A program made the translations under genes and the position numbers. The notes under the pieces were generated by a model. That model saw only the letters and a program-made list of their open reading frames with translations. It had not been told where the DNA came from and searched no databases. From Dichetophora obliterata (Eukaryota; Arthropoda; Insecta; Diptera; Sciomyzidae), in the NCBI GenBank assembly GCA_963920525.1, contig OY986438.1:48764288-48828287 (forward strand): a stretch of 64,000 nucleotides of DNA, read 5' to 3'. The number at the start of each line of letters is the position of its first letter. Position 1 is the first letter of the stretch. Below, in pieces: positions 1 through 12,394 of the stretch.

Positions 1-97
1 CGCATCTAACAGAGATTGCCACCAAATAATTGTAATAAAAAACAATATACTCATTAAACACACTAAAAACAGCTGATTATGAGCAGAAAACACTTAA

Positions 98-201
98 AGC
101 TAGCAATGGGACATTTTCCTATTTAAATAGAACGAGTATTGTAGTTTTAACGATTTTTTAAATTTCTCCTGGGACACATGATCCCAATGGTAGTGAAAGG
201 G
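98..201. repeat. possible piggyBac-like MITE remnant
   Basis: TTAA tetranucleotides flank this stretch (94-97 and 202-205). The right end, GTGAAAGGG before TTAA, resembles the ends of the clearer TTAA elements at 4502 and 22731, and an inverted CAATGGGA/TCCCAATGG pair lies near the two edges. The left TIR is poor, so this may be only a right-end fragment. Confidence 0.3.
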
Positions 202-289
202 TTAAGTCGTTATTCCAATTTTTTTTTGCTTTTTTTGTAAATTTGATATAATTGTTATAACAAACAAAATCGAGACAAATGTTTATTGT

Positions 290-2226
290 AAGGATTTCTG
301 ACTCGTGTAGCAGAACTAGATTTTTCTAGCGATGATTCGATTTCGGATCCTGATTATGCTGTTTCTGGCGATACTTTCAAAGGACATATAGAAGGAAATT
401 TATGTATTAACACTTCTATTGACCAAAATACATACTCTCATAAAATATCCGAAAGAAGACTTAATAATGAACAATCATTTATTAATATCGATGGTCGTGT
501 TGTTCCAAAGAGAACCTTTCGACCATTAGTTTTGGATTGCCGAATGAGGTGCAAGTCCAAAATTCCTCATACGTTTTAAAAATAATATTTTGAAAAATAT
601 TGTGCGTTAGGTTCATATGACAAAGGAATTTTATTTATTGGTAATTAAATGGAAATAAACGATGTTAAAACAAAACTCACGCAGAAAAATTCTGAAAAGC
701 CACGTCAAAGACACACTCATGCGAAGTATCACTTGCAGTATAATAAAAAAAATATCCAAGTATACCAAAAAAGTTTTAGACAATGTATTGACGAGACCGA
801 AAGTTTATTAAAGAGTGTGAAAAAAATTAAAAATTGATTTTCCTAATAGTGGATGTTGTGACAAACGTAGAGAAGGTGCAGGCCAAAACAAGCTGTCGGA
901 AAGCACTATTCTTGATGTAAAAAACATATAAATAGCTTCCCTAAATACGAAAGCCACCACAGAAGAAGAGATACAAGCTGCATATATTTTCATTCTGATT
1001 TGACATTGTCTCAAATGTTAAAACCATATTGCAATAAAAATGGAGCTGGAGTCTGTCTTCCTATAATCAAATTTTTAAAAGTGAGATTTAAATTTAATAA
1101 ACAATACCTAAAAATAACAAGTTTTATATATATTAAAGCAATGAATAAAAAAATTTAAGAAACCAAAGATAGACACTTGACAAACCTGCGACAAGCTTAA
1201 AATAAAAAGCTATAAATCAAAAATGGATAACGATACCAATGCTCTAAAAAACTCTGAAGATGAACTTTGCCTTCATCATGAAGATGAATTAGCTTACGAG
1301 GTCAAAGTAAGTGACAAAGACCTGGCAGGTAAAGACTCATCTATAAAAGTATATACTTTCGATTTGCAGTGCTTACCAACACCGATCTAAAAAACATCGA
1401 TAAAGTTTTATGAACGACAGTTATGGACACATAATTTAATAGTGCTCAACTGGAACCCCATACTATTATATGTGGCATGAAGCCTTATCTGGACGAGGTG
1501 GAAATCAAATTGCATCATGCTTTTGTTCAAACACCTCAGAAGTCAGCACGTAATTTTTTACAGTGGTCACAATAAGAATTATTTTGTATGCGCTATGTTT
1601 ATTCTCGTGTTCGAAGTTAACGACACCATAGAAACAATTGATCACAAATTTCTAGAAACAGGTCATACTCACATGGAATATAATGTTGATCACGCAGTTA
1701 TTGAAAGGAAAAAAAGAAAACAAGTGCTCAGATACACCATCCCCATGACTAGTACAACTTTGTAAGATTTGCGGGCTCCAAAAATAAGTTCAACCTTATT
1801 GAAATTAATAAAAAACACTTTTCAACTTTTATATCTTTTTGAAAACAAAATTTTTGTGGGGAACAACAAATGAAGATGGGGAAGATTCATTTGGAAAAAT
1901 ATTAAAAAGCTTCGGTTTGAAAAAAGTAATTTTTGAAAGATTCTTTACCAAACAAGTTTAGATTAAAGTATTAAATATTCGTAAGTGGTGTTTACTCAGT
2001 GTCTCTTAATGATGTTTCTAATATATCCAATTATGTAACAATCGACTTAAAAAAGAAAAAGGATCTTGAGGACTTACTACCGTTTATTAATCCGCGTTTT
2101 CACTCATTTTACAAGACACTTCCTGCTAAGGACACAGCTATAGATATAACCATATATAAACCAAAACGCTTAATTAATCGTTCTCAATGTTTCTTTATTG
2201 CATTTGAGCATAATTTATTAAAGTAA
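290..2226 (+). pseudogene. broken transposase-like gene of a multicopy insect family
   Basis: Successive reading-frame pieces line up, in order, with a protein family I know from many insect genomes as uncharacterised multicopy genes. The pieces are: an N-terminal part with VPKRTF and RMRCKS (about 500-575); KSFRQCIDETESL (771-815); SFPKYESHHRRRDT and SDLTLSQML (930-1020); KPKIDT (about 1160) and DKLKIKSYKS (1190-1220); VYTFDLQ (1352-1372); HNKNYFV and HTHMEYNVDH (1567-1698); PHDWY-like and RFAGSKNK (about 1743-1785); and a tail with DLLPFINPRFHSFYKTLP (2065-2125). At least five frameshifts or stops separate the pieces, so it is dead. The Asp in TFDLQ and the acidic HME..D motif suggest an RNase H-like DDE fold; that is inference. 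No TIR was identified. Confidence 0.72.
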
Positions 2227-2503
2227 AAGATTTTGAATTGAGAAAAAACCAAGTTGAACAAAGGCAAAGAGAACTAACAAAATTTGAATTATTGTACAAT
2301 AATATAGTTTCGTACTATACTTTAAACCTTTTAATCTTCACCTCTCTTATCATATTCTTGTCATCTTTTTTATTTTCTTTCCATTTCAGTACTAAACTAT
2401 TTATGTATCTTTTTAAAGTAAACTGTTTGATAGTATTATTAAACATAAATTCTAGTTTCTGTCATTGTTCCAGTATGTTTGTTTTTTGTTTCCTTTGTAC
2501 TAA

Positions 2504-3690
2504 ATGTTTTGTCCTAATATAAACAACCGTGGCGTTAATAATAAAGTTCTTGTGAATGTTTTATGTGGAAGGCATAAATCCGGCTTAAAAATTGTTCATT
2601 TAAATGCACGTAGCCTAAATTCAAACAAGCTGGATTATATGAAGGATGTTTTTAAAAATCATCTGTCGATATTATCTGTGCGTCTGAGACGTGGTTTTGT
2701 AATGATGTGTCTGATTCTGTCTATGATATTGGTAACTTTAGTATATTTAGAAACGATTGGTTGGATAGAAGGGGAGGTGGGGTTGCCATCTATTGTCGTA
2801 AGAATCTGAAAGCTAAGCTTATTCAAAAATCAGTAAATTGCAGTGTGGAGTTCGTTAATATATGTGTCTATGATAATTCTACTAAATTGTTCGTATCGTG
2901 TGTCTACAACCCCAGCAAGCTAAATAGCTTAGATTCTTTCTTTTCTGAAATTTCTGATGTATCAGTTGACTATAACTATTATGTAATATGTGGTGACTTT
3001 AATGTTAACCTTTTGTGCAAAGATAACTACACCAAAAATTTATATGAAAGTATTTCGTCCGTCGGTCTGTCCGTTGTTAATGATATGATGCCCACTCGGT
3101 TTTCTTTAAATAATAATCCTAGCCTGTTAGATTATTTTATCGTGTCTGACTTATCATCTGTCTTACTGTTTGACCAAATCTATTTTTTGTCTGACCATGA
3201 TTTAATTTTTTGTACCTTAAACATAAACTTTATGCGCACTGTCTCCTTAAATACCTTCTCGTATTACGATTTTAAGAAAATACATTCTCCTGCACTTTTT
3301 CAAGATGTTTGTTCTATGGGATGAAGTTTGGAATAGTGAATCTGTAGATGTGAAGTTAATGATCTTTACAAATATTATTAATAGTCTCCTTGTTAACCAT
3401 GTTCCATATCGTACTGTCACTGTAAAAAATGCATCTTGCCTCTGGTTCAATAGCCGAGTGCAAAATGCTATTAATAAGCGTAACAAATTACACAGTCTGT
3501 GGAAAAATAATCCCACTGCAGAAAGATGGGAAAAGTATAGATTTGCCAGAAACGAATCCATACGTATAATCAGACACTCTAAAAAAATCATATTTCTCTT
3601 TCAAGCTTAAAACGTCTCTTCCATCGAAGGACGTCTAGATTTTTTCTCTGCGTCTTGATACAATAAAAATATCTGGTATTTTTTAAATTA
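2504..3690 (+). pseudogene. LINE ORF2 endonuclease fragment (CR1/Jockey-type)
   Basis: Apurinic-like endonuclease domain of a non-LTR retrotransposon, which would nick target DNA to prime reverse transcription. Visible motifs in order: KIVHLNARSL (~2590), SETWF (~2680, catalytic Glu), DRRGGGVAIYCR (~2770), VICGDFNVNLL (~2985), LLDYFIVSD (~3127) and LSDHDLIF (~3190, catalytic Asp-His). A frameshift near 2655 (A-run) separates the first motif from the rest; a second near 3310 and a third near 3590 follow. The linker after the domain (WFNSRVQNAINKRNKL) continues to about 3690, where the reverse transcriptase should follow but is absent. It is therefore a 3'-truncated or rearranged copy. The reverse transcriptase 3' half at 42300-43265 may belong to a related family. 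Confidence 0.85.
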
Positions 3691-4079
3691 ATTAAACATT
3701 TTGTTAAAAGTAACGAAACAATACAAAAAGCGAAACAATATACATAGCAATATATGTGCTACTTATATCTATCGACTAATTCTAGAAATGGACAATTGCA
3801 ATTATAAGGATTTCTCAGTATAAAATGATATCGAAAACTACTTGACAAAACTGTCAACACACAAAAAGGTCTGAACAAGAAATATTTATTTGATATTTTT
3901 TGAATTTTCCCAACTTCATTTAAAAAAAAAAATACTATAACTAACAACTGCTTTGTATGTTAATTTACAATTGCAAATCACCAGAATAACAGCTTTACTT
4001 CTCTATTTGAAAATTCTCATTTATTTGTACGACCAAGCAAGCCGCTTCCCTTTTTCCCTTTTAGCGTTTTGTAAGACGA

Positions 4080-4325
4080 TTGAAAAATCCCTCAAAAAGG
4101 AAAATCACCCACAATCTGGCATCACTGGCTATACACGAGCAGGTTCCATTGAACTGGGCGAAACTTATCACAAGGTACCAATTGTTTGAATGTTCACAGG
4201 CACTTAAACAATGCCTTTTTGATAAATATAACTTACGAATGATAGGCGATCCAAATATTTGTACAATACGATTAAGGACAACTATTGATGCAGTATTTGC
4301 TAGATATATCGATGATATGTAATAT
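4080..4325 (+). pseudogene. unrecognised coding-like remnant
   Basis: An 80-codon open frame whose second half (DKYNLRMIGDPNICTIRLRT then TIDAVFARYIDDM) reads like the C-terminal tail of a transposon-encoded protein, by composition and by a half-remembered resemblance to tails of insect multicopy proteins. Upstream at about 4060 a TTTTAG could be a splice acceptor, but this is not established. I cannot name the family. Confidence 0.3.
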
Positions 4326-4501
4326 ACGTTTGCTATTTTAGATATCAAAACCAACAATTCCATTAATAAATTTCCATGATAATAAATCAAAACATTCAAA
4401 ATAATTCAACATGTTATCAAATAAAATAATATTGTAATGTAATATAATGTACTGGTGTGAATATTAACGTGTATTTTTTTAATTTACTTTTTGATATTTA
4501 A

Positions 4502-4765
4502 CCTCTTCAATCCCGCACCCAGAAATACAGTGAAAAAATATTTTTTAAGGTATTATTCTTACTGAATATGGTCCAGTGAAGACATTTCTGCAAAAAGGTT
4601 TTAAACATTTTTTTAGGGAGTAATATATTTAAATGTGCACATATGTGGACATATTGTACTTTTTAACCTTCATGTGTATAGTATTTGAATGAAATAACGA
4701 CAAATCAGCAAATATTTGGATACAAAAACTTTTGTCCACATATGTGACCATTTTTCCCGAAGAGG
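4502..4765. mobile_element. TTAA-flanked MITE (piggyBac-like)
   Basis: 264 bp bounded by TTAA at 4498-4501 and 4766-4769. The ends are inverted: CCTCTTC at the left and GAAGAGG at the right. An internal inverted pair CACATATGTGGAC / GTCCACATATGTG also folds back. TTAA target duplication plus a C-rich terminus is the signature of piggyBac-type elements. It has no coding capacity. It shares layout with 22731-22892. Confidence 0.7.
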
Positions 4766-4769
4766 TTAA

Positions 4770-6056
4770 AGTTTTTTAATTTAAAAATTATTTTATTAAA
4801 AAACTATTAAATTATCAAATCTATTAAAATGCGAAAAAGCTTCGCTTCACTCGTGTGTTCAACGACGCCCATGTTTTTTTTTTCTTTAACACATTCCTGC
4901 ATAACAATCTAATTTCTCTACTTTCGAGAGCAATGTGGTCCTGTTGGACACTGTACACTGTTGGACAATTTCAGAGTTGTTGAAAGTAACTTTTAATTTT
5001 TCATGGTTTAACGTTGTGTGTTATTGAATATCCACCAAGGGCTTATTCTAAATTATTTCATGTAGGCGATTCCTCAAGGTCAAAGTTTATGATTTATTCA
5101 CAAATTCAAATTACTTTACATCTAAACTCTATGAAGTTTTACTGTGAGAACCACAGCAAGTTGTGGCAAATTTCTAGGCTACATTGTTGCATCCTATTTT
5201 TATCCTATGAGAAGCAAATATCCCACAAGGTACAAAAATAAATATTACTCAGAAACGGGTTGTGATATTAATTCAACGGTTGCACAAACAAATTTTTTAT
5301 CATGTTATCTATAACTTTTCTGAGTATTATAGTTAAGAAAAAAGCTTTTTTCAGCTATTAATGCGTATCACAGAATTCTTCTAAAATATTATGGCTAAGA
5401 AAATTCAACTGAATTATTAACTTAAAAATAAAACGGAATTTATTGGAAAAATTATAGTTGTTTGCTGTGGAAGCTTTTATAAAACTTTTTATATGTAATG
5501 AATGATAAGTTATGGAATACAATGTTCTGCAAAGTTATAGATAAGACGTTGAAAAACTTGTTTATTGAAAACATAGAACTAATTTTTGTACTGTGAGGGG
5601 GTATTAAAACACCTCGGGGTAATTTGAGGGGACAACATTGGTCTTCAATCAAAATTGAACTTATGTTAAGATATAAAGGAAAGGACTTGGTAGTTGTTGT
5701 TACATTTGACCTTAAAAATCTCTAATTCAAGCCTATGGTGGGTATGTTTGTAGGCCTAGCGACTAGCATTGAAATTTAAGACAGTGTTATCGAATTCTAA
5801 TGACATTCCTATGCCTTAGAGTTTGTTTTTAATAAATATCTAAATTTGACTCAATGTCCCTTACATCCTTTCATTGCATGGTAATCTGTTCAAAAGCACA
5901 CCAATAATAATATTCCATTCAGTTCTGAATAGATAGTGTCTATTCATAAATCTTGGGTTTATAAATTTGGGAAGTTCACAAATTACATATCAATTTTTTA
6001 AAAAATGAATACTTCTGAATAGTGAAGTAGAAAATTCTTAAAAGAAAAATAAAATA
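4770..6056. other. AT-rich DNA, no recognised feature
   Basis: Short open frames occur (for example 5014-5241) but none has recognisable motifs or codon bias. No TIR pair or tandem array was seen. Confidence 0.5.
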
Positions 6057-6853
6057 AAATAATTATTTAAGTAAAAATAAATTTTTTATATAGCACCTTT
6101 TTAAAACTAAAAAGTTTCAAATAGTTTCTTCTAAAGTGGGGCTTTTAGTTCTCCTAAAAACATGGGGCGCATGCTATAGAGTATAGTAAGGAGTGTTACT
6201 AACAATTGTAGTCCGTTAGTGAACAATTAAGTTCTTAACCCAGGTCCCTTGACTGTCAGGATAGAAGTCCTTTCATGGATGGTAGATTGAAGTTTGTAGA
6301 CATCTATTTTGTTCAGTCCAGTATTTCTACTTGGATTTTAGAATTCTTCAATTTTAATGTTTTCGAAGTTATCATGGCTGACGAGTTTTTTTGTTAAAAA
6401 TTTTTCTATCTATGTCTATTTACGATGAATTATTGAGAAATTATTTGTTGGTAATTAAAAATTTTAATATGTTAATAAGCAAATGCTGGCTTAACGAAGG
6501 TATTCTTAACTCTCTAACCATGGATTACTAATCTTTTGCTGAGTTGATGCCCAACTAACTCTGGGTGTTTTCCCCCCATATAATAAACTCTCAACTATAA
6601 GAATATAATTGCTTAAACGTAAGAAAAGTGTTGGTTTTGAATAAATTAAAGATTATTTTTACTATTTTAAAATGTTTTTTATTAAAAGAATTAATTTGGA
6701 TTGGTTATACAGCGTTAATATTCCTTATAGCATTCGCTGCACGTTTTTAGGAGAACTAAAAGCCCCCACTCTAGGAGAAATTCTTTTTTACTTTAACGCT
6801 CGGTTTAAAAACGTTTTATATTAAAAATTTCTTTTTACTTAAATAATTATTTT
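6057..6853. mobile_element. foldback element with ~150-bp inverted ends
   Basis: The left arm (6057-6200) and right arm (6720-6853) are inverted copies. Both contain AATAATTATTTAAGTAAAAA at the outside and AGTGGGG(G)CTTTTAGTTC then TCCTAAAAAC inside. The middle is non-coding. The target duplication is unclear, so superfamily is not assigned. Confidence 0.7.
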
Positions 6854-7000
6854 CTGATTTTTAGTCTTTGCCAAAAACTTTAAAAATTCGAATTTTCAAA
6901 AATTTACCACTTAAGAATTTTTTGTCACAAAAGAAATTGTTCAAGCAACCGAAATAGTTCTATAAACATTAAATTGAAAAAAAACCCAGAAAAATTCATT

Positions 7001-7074
7001 GACATTGCTGTGGCTCGAACTCACAACCTTACGATTATAAAGCAAGCGCCCAGTGCTCTGAGCTACAGAACCCA
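7001..7074 (-). repeat. tRNA-like sequence (SINE head or tRNA pseudogene)
   Basis: On the minus strand a box A-like TAGCTCAGAGC is followed about 40 nt later by a box B-like GAGTTCGAGCC. A possible anticodon stem (CTTGC/GTAAG) has a 9-nt loop, too large for a normal tRNA, and the acceptor stem does not pair. It is a Pol III-type relic, not a working tRNA. Confidence 0.45.
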
Positions 7075-7079
7075 CAAAG

Positions 7080-8430
7080 AAATATATTCTAAATAGAAAT
7101 AAATCAAACTAATTAATTTCTTATAAAATTAATAGAAGAATTTAATTTAAACTACTTTTTTACAATTTTTCCCCCTTCAGTGGTGAATTTTAAAAATTTG
7201 TATTTGTTTCATTAAAAAAAAAAAACAAATTTAGAAGTGTCAATGATCTTTTCAGTATTTTTATTTGATTTTTAATATGTATATATATTAATTTCGCATT
7301 TTAGCCAAAAAAATAAACCTACAGACAAAAAATAAGTGATTATTGTGTTGTCATCCAGTTTTGAGCTATATTTTAAGTTTCAAAACTCTAGCTCATCGGG
7401 AAGTTGGTTAAAAATGGTTTCCAAGATTTGTACGGGACAGACATGAAGTGAAGCTAATAAAAACGTGTTAAAAAAGAATTTAGTTATTTTGAAAAAATCA
7501 TCCGAAAATCTCTGTTATATAAAGAGTTAAGGCTAAAAAAATTGGACTTACGGTATAAAAATAAACATTAAAAATATAGCAAGTCTCATCTGGTGATGTT
7601 GTAGTGAGGCAGAACAGCCCATGCAACTTTTAAACTACCTCTCAATCTTCATATCTCCGAGACCTCACTGTGCAATATTTTAAAAAAGAGCGGAATCTGC
7701 TGGAAAATTCTCCGAACTACTGCATAAAAAAAAAGGAATGGACTTTCAAAGATGGGGTAAAAATTTTTCTCGTATCATGCCCGAAACATTTTCAAATTTA
7801 ATTTTTTTTCATGTAATTTCAAAAATTTTTTTTCAACAAATTTTTTTAGTCATTGAGTAAATTAAATAATGCGATGTCACCTTAAGCCTTTAACAGAATC
7901 CCATAAATTACTATTTAGCTTCAAAGTTTTCCTCTTTTTAAATAAGAATACAAAAATTCCCAATATTTAAAAAAAAAGAATAAAACCAGCAAAATTGTCA
8001 AACCATTTTTTCCAGTTTTGGAGGCCTATAAAACTCATAAACGATTTGCGAGCGGCCTGAAATTTATCAGATTTATTTATTTATTTTTTTAAATTTGCTG
8101 GAATTTTCTCAAATTTAATTGCTGCAAGATTGTTAGCAATTTTATTAAGTTTACGACAAATTAAAAATTATCCAAATGACAAAAAAACGATTTTTTTAAG
8201 CCGACTTGTGGGAAAGCATTTAGTTTTTTAAATTAATTTTACCTTGTTTTATTCTGGTCTTTAATTACTTTAAAACATAAATTTGCTTATCGTCCAAGTT
8301 CATATGCGTTATCGGCTTAAATGCCTCTTACCATCTGTTGCTCTGAAGAATGATCTTCGACTAATAGGCATATCATTCCTCATCATTCTTCAATTTCTCG
8401 ATAAGGAAATGTATGATTGCAAGGTTGTCG
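7080..8430. other. AT-rich DNA, no recognised feature
   Basis: No open frame with recognisable motifs, no TIR pair and no clear tandem repeat were found in this stretch. Confidence 0.5.
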
Positions 8431-8434
8431 CAGT

Positions 8435-8515
8435 CTACTAAAGAGTACGTGGCCCGTAAGCTAAAATACCGTGCTTCAAACCCCAGTTAAGATAGAATGT
8501 TTTTCTTTTGTTATT
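8435..8515 (+). repeat. degenerate tRNA-like SINE head
   Basis: The box B-like GCTTCAAACCCCAGTT followed by AAGATAGAATG aligns in position and wording with the head-body junction of the SINE copies at 22965 and 46246 (box B then CACAGAAAG or GACAGAACG). The diagnostic SINE body is missing here. Confidence 0.4.
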
Positions 8516-8807
8516 AGTAAATGTCAGAGCTGGAAAATCGTCATTCATATTAAGAATTTTTAGTAAAACTGAATAACTACGTAAGAATGCATTCAATGAA
8601 TGCAAAACTGCTTTATAAATAAAAAATTTAATTCACATTTATTTTTACAAAAATGATTTATTATTCATTTCAATTATTAATTTTCGTTATTAAGAATAAT
8701 GAATTAATTTTTTTATTCATTTGGATGCTATTCACAAAGAATGCAATTCACAAAGAATTTCAGAATTTTCAATTATTCTTTTGTTATTCATTATTCATTT
8801 TTTTTTC

Positions 8808-9069
8808 ATTAGTCATTTTTTCTTCATTATTAATTTGTTGTTCATTATTAATTTTTTATTCATTACTAATTTTTTGTTTATGTGCTCGCCCCCCTCAATC
8901 CTCCCTGTGGACGCCCATGGATCGCCCTGAGCCAGTTCATTAGTCATTTTTTCTTCATTATTAATTTGTTGTTCATTATTAATTTTTTATTCATTACTAA
9001 TTTTTTGTTTATGTGCTCGCCCCCCTCAATCCTCCCTGTGGACGCCCATGGATCGCCCTGAGCCAGTTC
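8808..9069. repeat. perfect-looking 131-bp tandem duplication
   Basis: Units 8808-8938 and 8939-9069 appear identical by eye. Each has a TTCATTATTAA-rich half and a GC-rich half containing GCTCGCCCCCCTCAATCC and GGACGCCCATGGATCGC. The near identity suggests a recent duplication or an assembly artefact. Confidence 0.9.
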
Positions 9070-9715
9070 GATACAAGGGTACTTTTTATCTCATATATAA
9101 TCGCTCCGCCCTATTGAACACTTTTTAAAAGTCCACTTTTTATCAAAAAAAAAAAACATCGAACGAAAAACACTTCTATGTATGTATATATCCTCAAAAT
9201 TCTATAGCCTTCAAAATTTCAAAAAGATCGGTTTAGTAGTTTTCTAGTAATTTTTGTCCCCAATTTCAAAAATGCCATTTCGAAAAAAACGCGTTTGAAG
9301 TTTTAACTTCAGTTAATACCAGTCGTCTACGCAACGGATTCTTCTCTATCAAAGCTCATATCTCAGTCATTTTTGTTCGGATAGACTTGAAGTTTTATGG
9401 ACGTATTCGCAGATAGTTATACTTCAGAAATATCAAAATTCGATAATCGTTGTCTTTAAGTCGTTCATCTACATTGAGTACATCAATAAAAGCTTAGAAG
9501 AAATTTCACTGTTAAAGCAAGGTGGGATATACTATACAAAAACATAGATACTTAAAAAGGATGGAGCAGCAACCACGTCACCAACTCGTAAACATATTTG
9601 TAGTCAGATACATGTTATAATGATTTTTCCTGACAACAATAATGTGCACGAAATACAATTAAAACACCACCTCCACGAGTTAAGTCAGATCTTGCACGGA
9701 GATAAATATTTTGCT
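9070..9715. other. no recognised gene
   Basis: A moderately complex stretch follows the duplication. It reads like the interior of an unidentified repeat, but no motif, TIR or coding signal was found. Confidence 0.5.
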
Positions 9716-9718
9716 TGG

Positions 9719-10079
9719 ATCAAGTAAATGTTTTGCTTAAAAGCAAATCAGCAAAACTTTGCTCAATCACGGTGTGATTTTAGAAAAAGATTGCTAAATT
9801 GAAATCACTGCCAATGTATTTAAAAAAAAATCAAGCAAAATTTTGCTAAGTTTTTATAAACTGCAAAAGCAAATTTCTACTTTCTTGCAAAAACTAATAA
9901 AAATTTGCTATTCCAATTTATAATAACTTAACAAAATTTTGCTTGAATTTTTCCTAAATATATACGCAGTGATTTAAATTTAACAATCTTTTTCTAAAAT
10001 CAAACCGTTTTTCTAAAATCACACCGTGATTAAGGAACCTTTTTACTGATTTGCTTTTAAGCAAAACATTTGCTTGATA
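9719..10079. mobile_element. foldback MITE
   Basis: About 360 bp with inverted ends: ATCAAGTAAATGTTTTGC then TTAAAAGCAAATCAG at the left, and CTGATTTGCTTTTAAGC then AAAACATTTGCTTGAT at the right. The inversion continues inward through ATCACGGTGTGATTTTAG / CTAAAATCACACCGTGAT and AGATTG/CAATCT. It is non-coding. The target duplication is not clear. Confidence 0.75.
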
Positions 10080-10147
10080 TTTTTGAAATATGGTCATCGA
10101 AAAGTTCAGATGTTACAATATTCTCATGCAACCATATCTCCGTATTA

Positions 10148-10560
10148 AGCCCGTATGATACTTCATTGTTTTGTCCAATTTCAAGATCTGAAAACAAGTG
10201 GCGCGTGAGCTAGACAGATATATATTGTTGGAAAAGGATGAAAGCATGCATCGTGCCACTTTTTTACATCTCCGCAACCTGACTATTTTATCTCTCTGTT
10301 CTTCTTGGCTGCGGAAGAAAGAGCTCAAGCTTGTTTTTGACACTTAATATTTGATCGAAACTTAACGTCGAACAAATTGAGAGAAACGTCAAAAACAATG
10401 CATTGAAAATGCTGTCCGTCGCACATTTTTTTGTCCAATTCATACTAGATACGTATAGACTCGCACTTCTTGAATTTTAGCTTTAGCACTATTTCAACTG
10501 CTCTAGTTTCATTGTCAATGAATAAAAATTGGACAATACAATGAAGTATCATACGGGCTT
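10148..10560. mobile_element. TA-flanked MITE (Tc1/mariner-type)
   Basis: 413 bp bounded by TA (10146-10147 and 10561-10562). The ends are inverted: AGCCCGTATGATACTTCATT at the left and AATGAAGTATCATACGGGCT at the right, extending inward through TTGTCCAATTT. The interior is non-coding. A TA target duplication fits the Tc1/mariner superfamily. Confidence 0.78.
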
Positions 10561-10564
10561 TACA

Positions 10565-12390
10565 TCATAATAACTGTCTACCATATTAAGTGAAAATTCT
10601 GTTGATTTAGTACGAAGTCCACCAGCATCTGTTTTTTTAATGTGGGTGCAATGGTGCTCAACTACCAAATGTGCACAAAAACAATCGAACGTTTCGAACC
10701 CGTTACGAGTCCGTCAGCGCGGAATTCGCTCTTTTATGTCTCGAATGCGTTATGAATCCGTCAAAACAATAATCAGAACGTTAACATAAAATTAAGTTCT
10801 CAAATTGGTATCAAAAATTTTTTATTTTCAATGGCGACGAAATACAATTCTGTATTTATTTTTATTTGAAATAACTTCCTTATATCATTCGACACTCACT
10901 CCTGAAGCTCTCCTTCAAACCGATTAGAACTACTTGTCAGGATTTTAAATAATTATGATGAGTGAACAAGTTACACGTGACTATAGTGTACACAAGATAT
11001 TTTCCAGAAACTTTTCTAATAGTGGTAATTATTGTACGCTGTATGATTACAGCTGTAATAGTTATTGGGATGCTTAAAGAAAAAATAATAATCAATTGCT
11101 TAAAGATACAAGTGGGAGTCATCCTTGGTCAACTTGCTTAAATTGTACTCGCATGTTTGATAATATCAAATAATCTTTTTTTACATTTAAGCTAGCCTCC
11201 ACTATTTTCTTATAATTTGATAAAAAAAATTTTTTTGTTTTTATTTACGTTTGATTTCTTGAACCTATTTTTTAACATCTCTAGCTAAAGGCGTATATTT
11301 AAGATATAATATTATATATTCAAAAATCTAATTATTTACAAAAAAAGAATCCGTCTCGAATCGAAGAAAAAGAGTCTCAAACGAATTTGAATTTGAAGTT
11401 CGTTACGGGTCCGAGACGAATCCGAAAAAGTGGAACAAGCGATACGTGTTTTTGAGAGGAGTTTCATAAGAAAAGGGATCAGACCGTTTCGGATAAAATA
11501 TACGAAGAAGCGAGTTCATCTCAAATTAGAAACGGATCCGTATGGCACACTGGGTATATGCGCAATACATTTACATAGTTATACTCCCAAATACAAATTT
11601 ACCAATATTATTCGTAATACTGACCTTTTATCCATATTTTCTTTATCCTTATGTTATATAAACTCTTCCTTAGTTTTAATTAATTAATAATTTGTTCTTT
11701 TTCTTGATATCACTTAATGTTTGTTTTAAGTTTAAGTCATAATTTGCTCGTTATAATTCGTTGATATTCTATTAATTCTTATTGCATTTAAAAGACTCTG
11801 TCTTTTATGCCAACCTTTTCTTACAATTAATTGAAATGAGCCGCTTTCGACTTGTGTGGTTTCAACACCGAGGTCGTGAAGTGCGACCAGCCAATGGTAA
11901 TTGTGTTGTGTCCATCCGCTGGTGCAATTTAAAAAAATGAGCTTAAAATTAGAAAATCTACTACAAGAGGTGTTTTGAAAAATTAAAAATATGCTCAAAA
12001 ATTAAAAAAATAATAATAAACTAATGTTGTACCGTAATGGCCTTAAAAACTATATCTAAATATATTTTTTAAACTTTTTTAAGACGCTTGTAGTAGTAAC
12101 TATAGGCTTAAGGCAGTATTATAGTGTAGAGGACCGTTTTTCGGGCCTCTTTTGACAATCGATAAAAAAGAACAAATTAATATTTTGTCGCGAAATGGCG
12201 ACTATTTGAAAAAAAGTATTTTTTTTTCCTTTTTTTAAAAGCTATAAATTTTTTAAGAGTATTAAATAACAAAGTTTTAGGAATTCGAAATAATTCGAAT
12301 TTCGGAAAATCCTTTTAAGGAGATATTATTGAATCCATAAAATAACGAAAAATGAAAAAAATATTTAATTGCCATTTTTTAATTTCCTAC
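10565..12390. other. no gene; scattered GTTACGNGTCCG motifs
   Basis: Motifs of the form ACG(A/G)GTCCG or ACGAATCCG recur at 10690-10765 and again at 11345-11540, which could be the two subterminal clusters of a decayed element. I could not find matching TIRs. Open frames at 11430-11687 and 11732-11998 (minus) have no recognisable motif. Confidence 0.4.
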
Positions 12391-12394
12391 ACTA

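Noticed and set aside
2238..2522. 94-codon hydrophobic ORF upstream of the LINE endonuclease, a possible LINE ORF1 or membrane protein
   Set aside because: Composition is Phe/Leu/Ser from T-rich DNA; no zinc knuckle or other ORF1 feature.
8653..8943. 96-codon ORF through TTCATTATTAA repeats
   Set aside because: A low-complexity reading of the tandem duplication.
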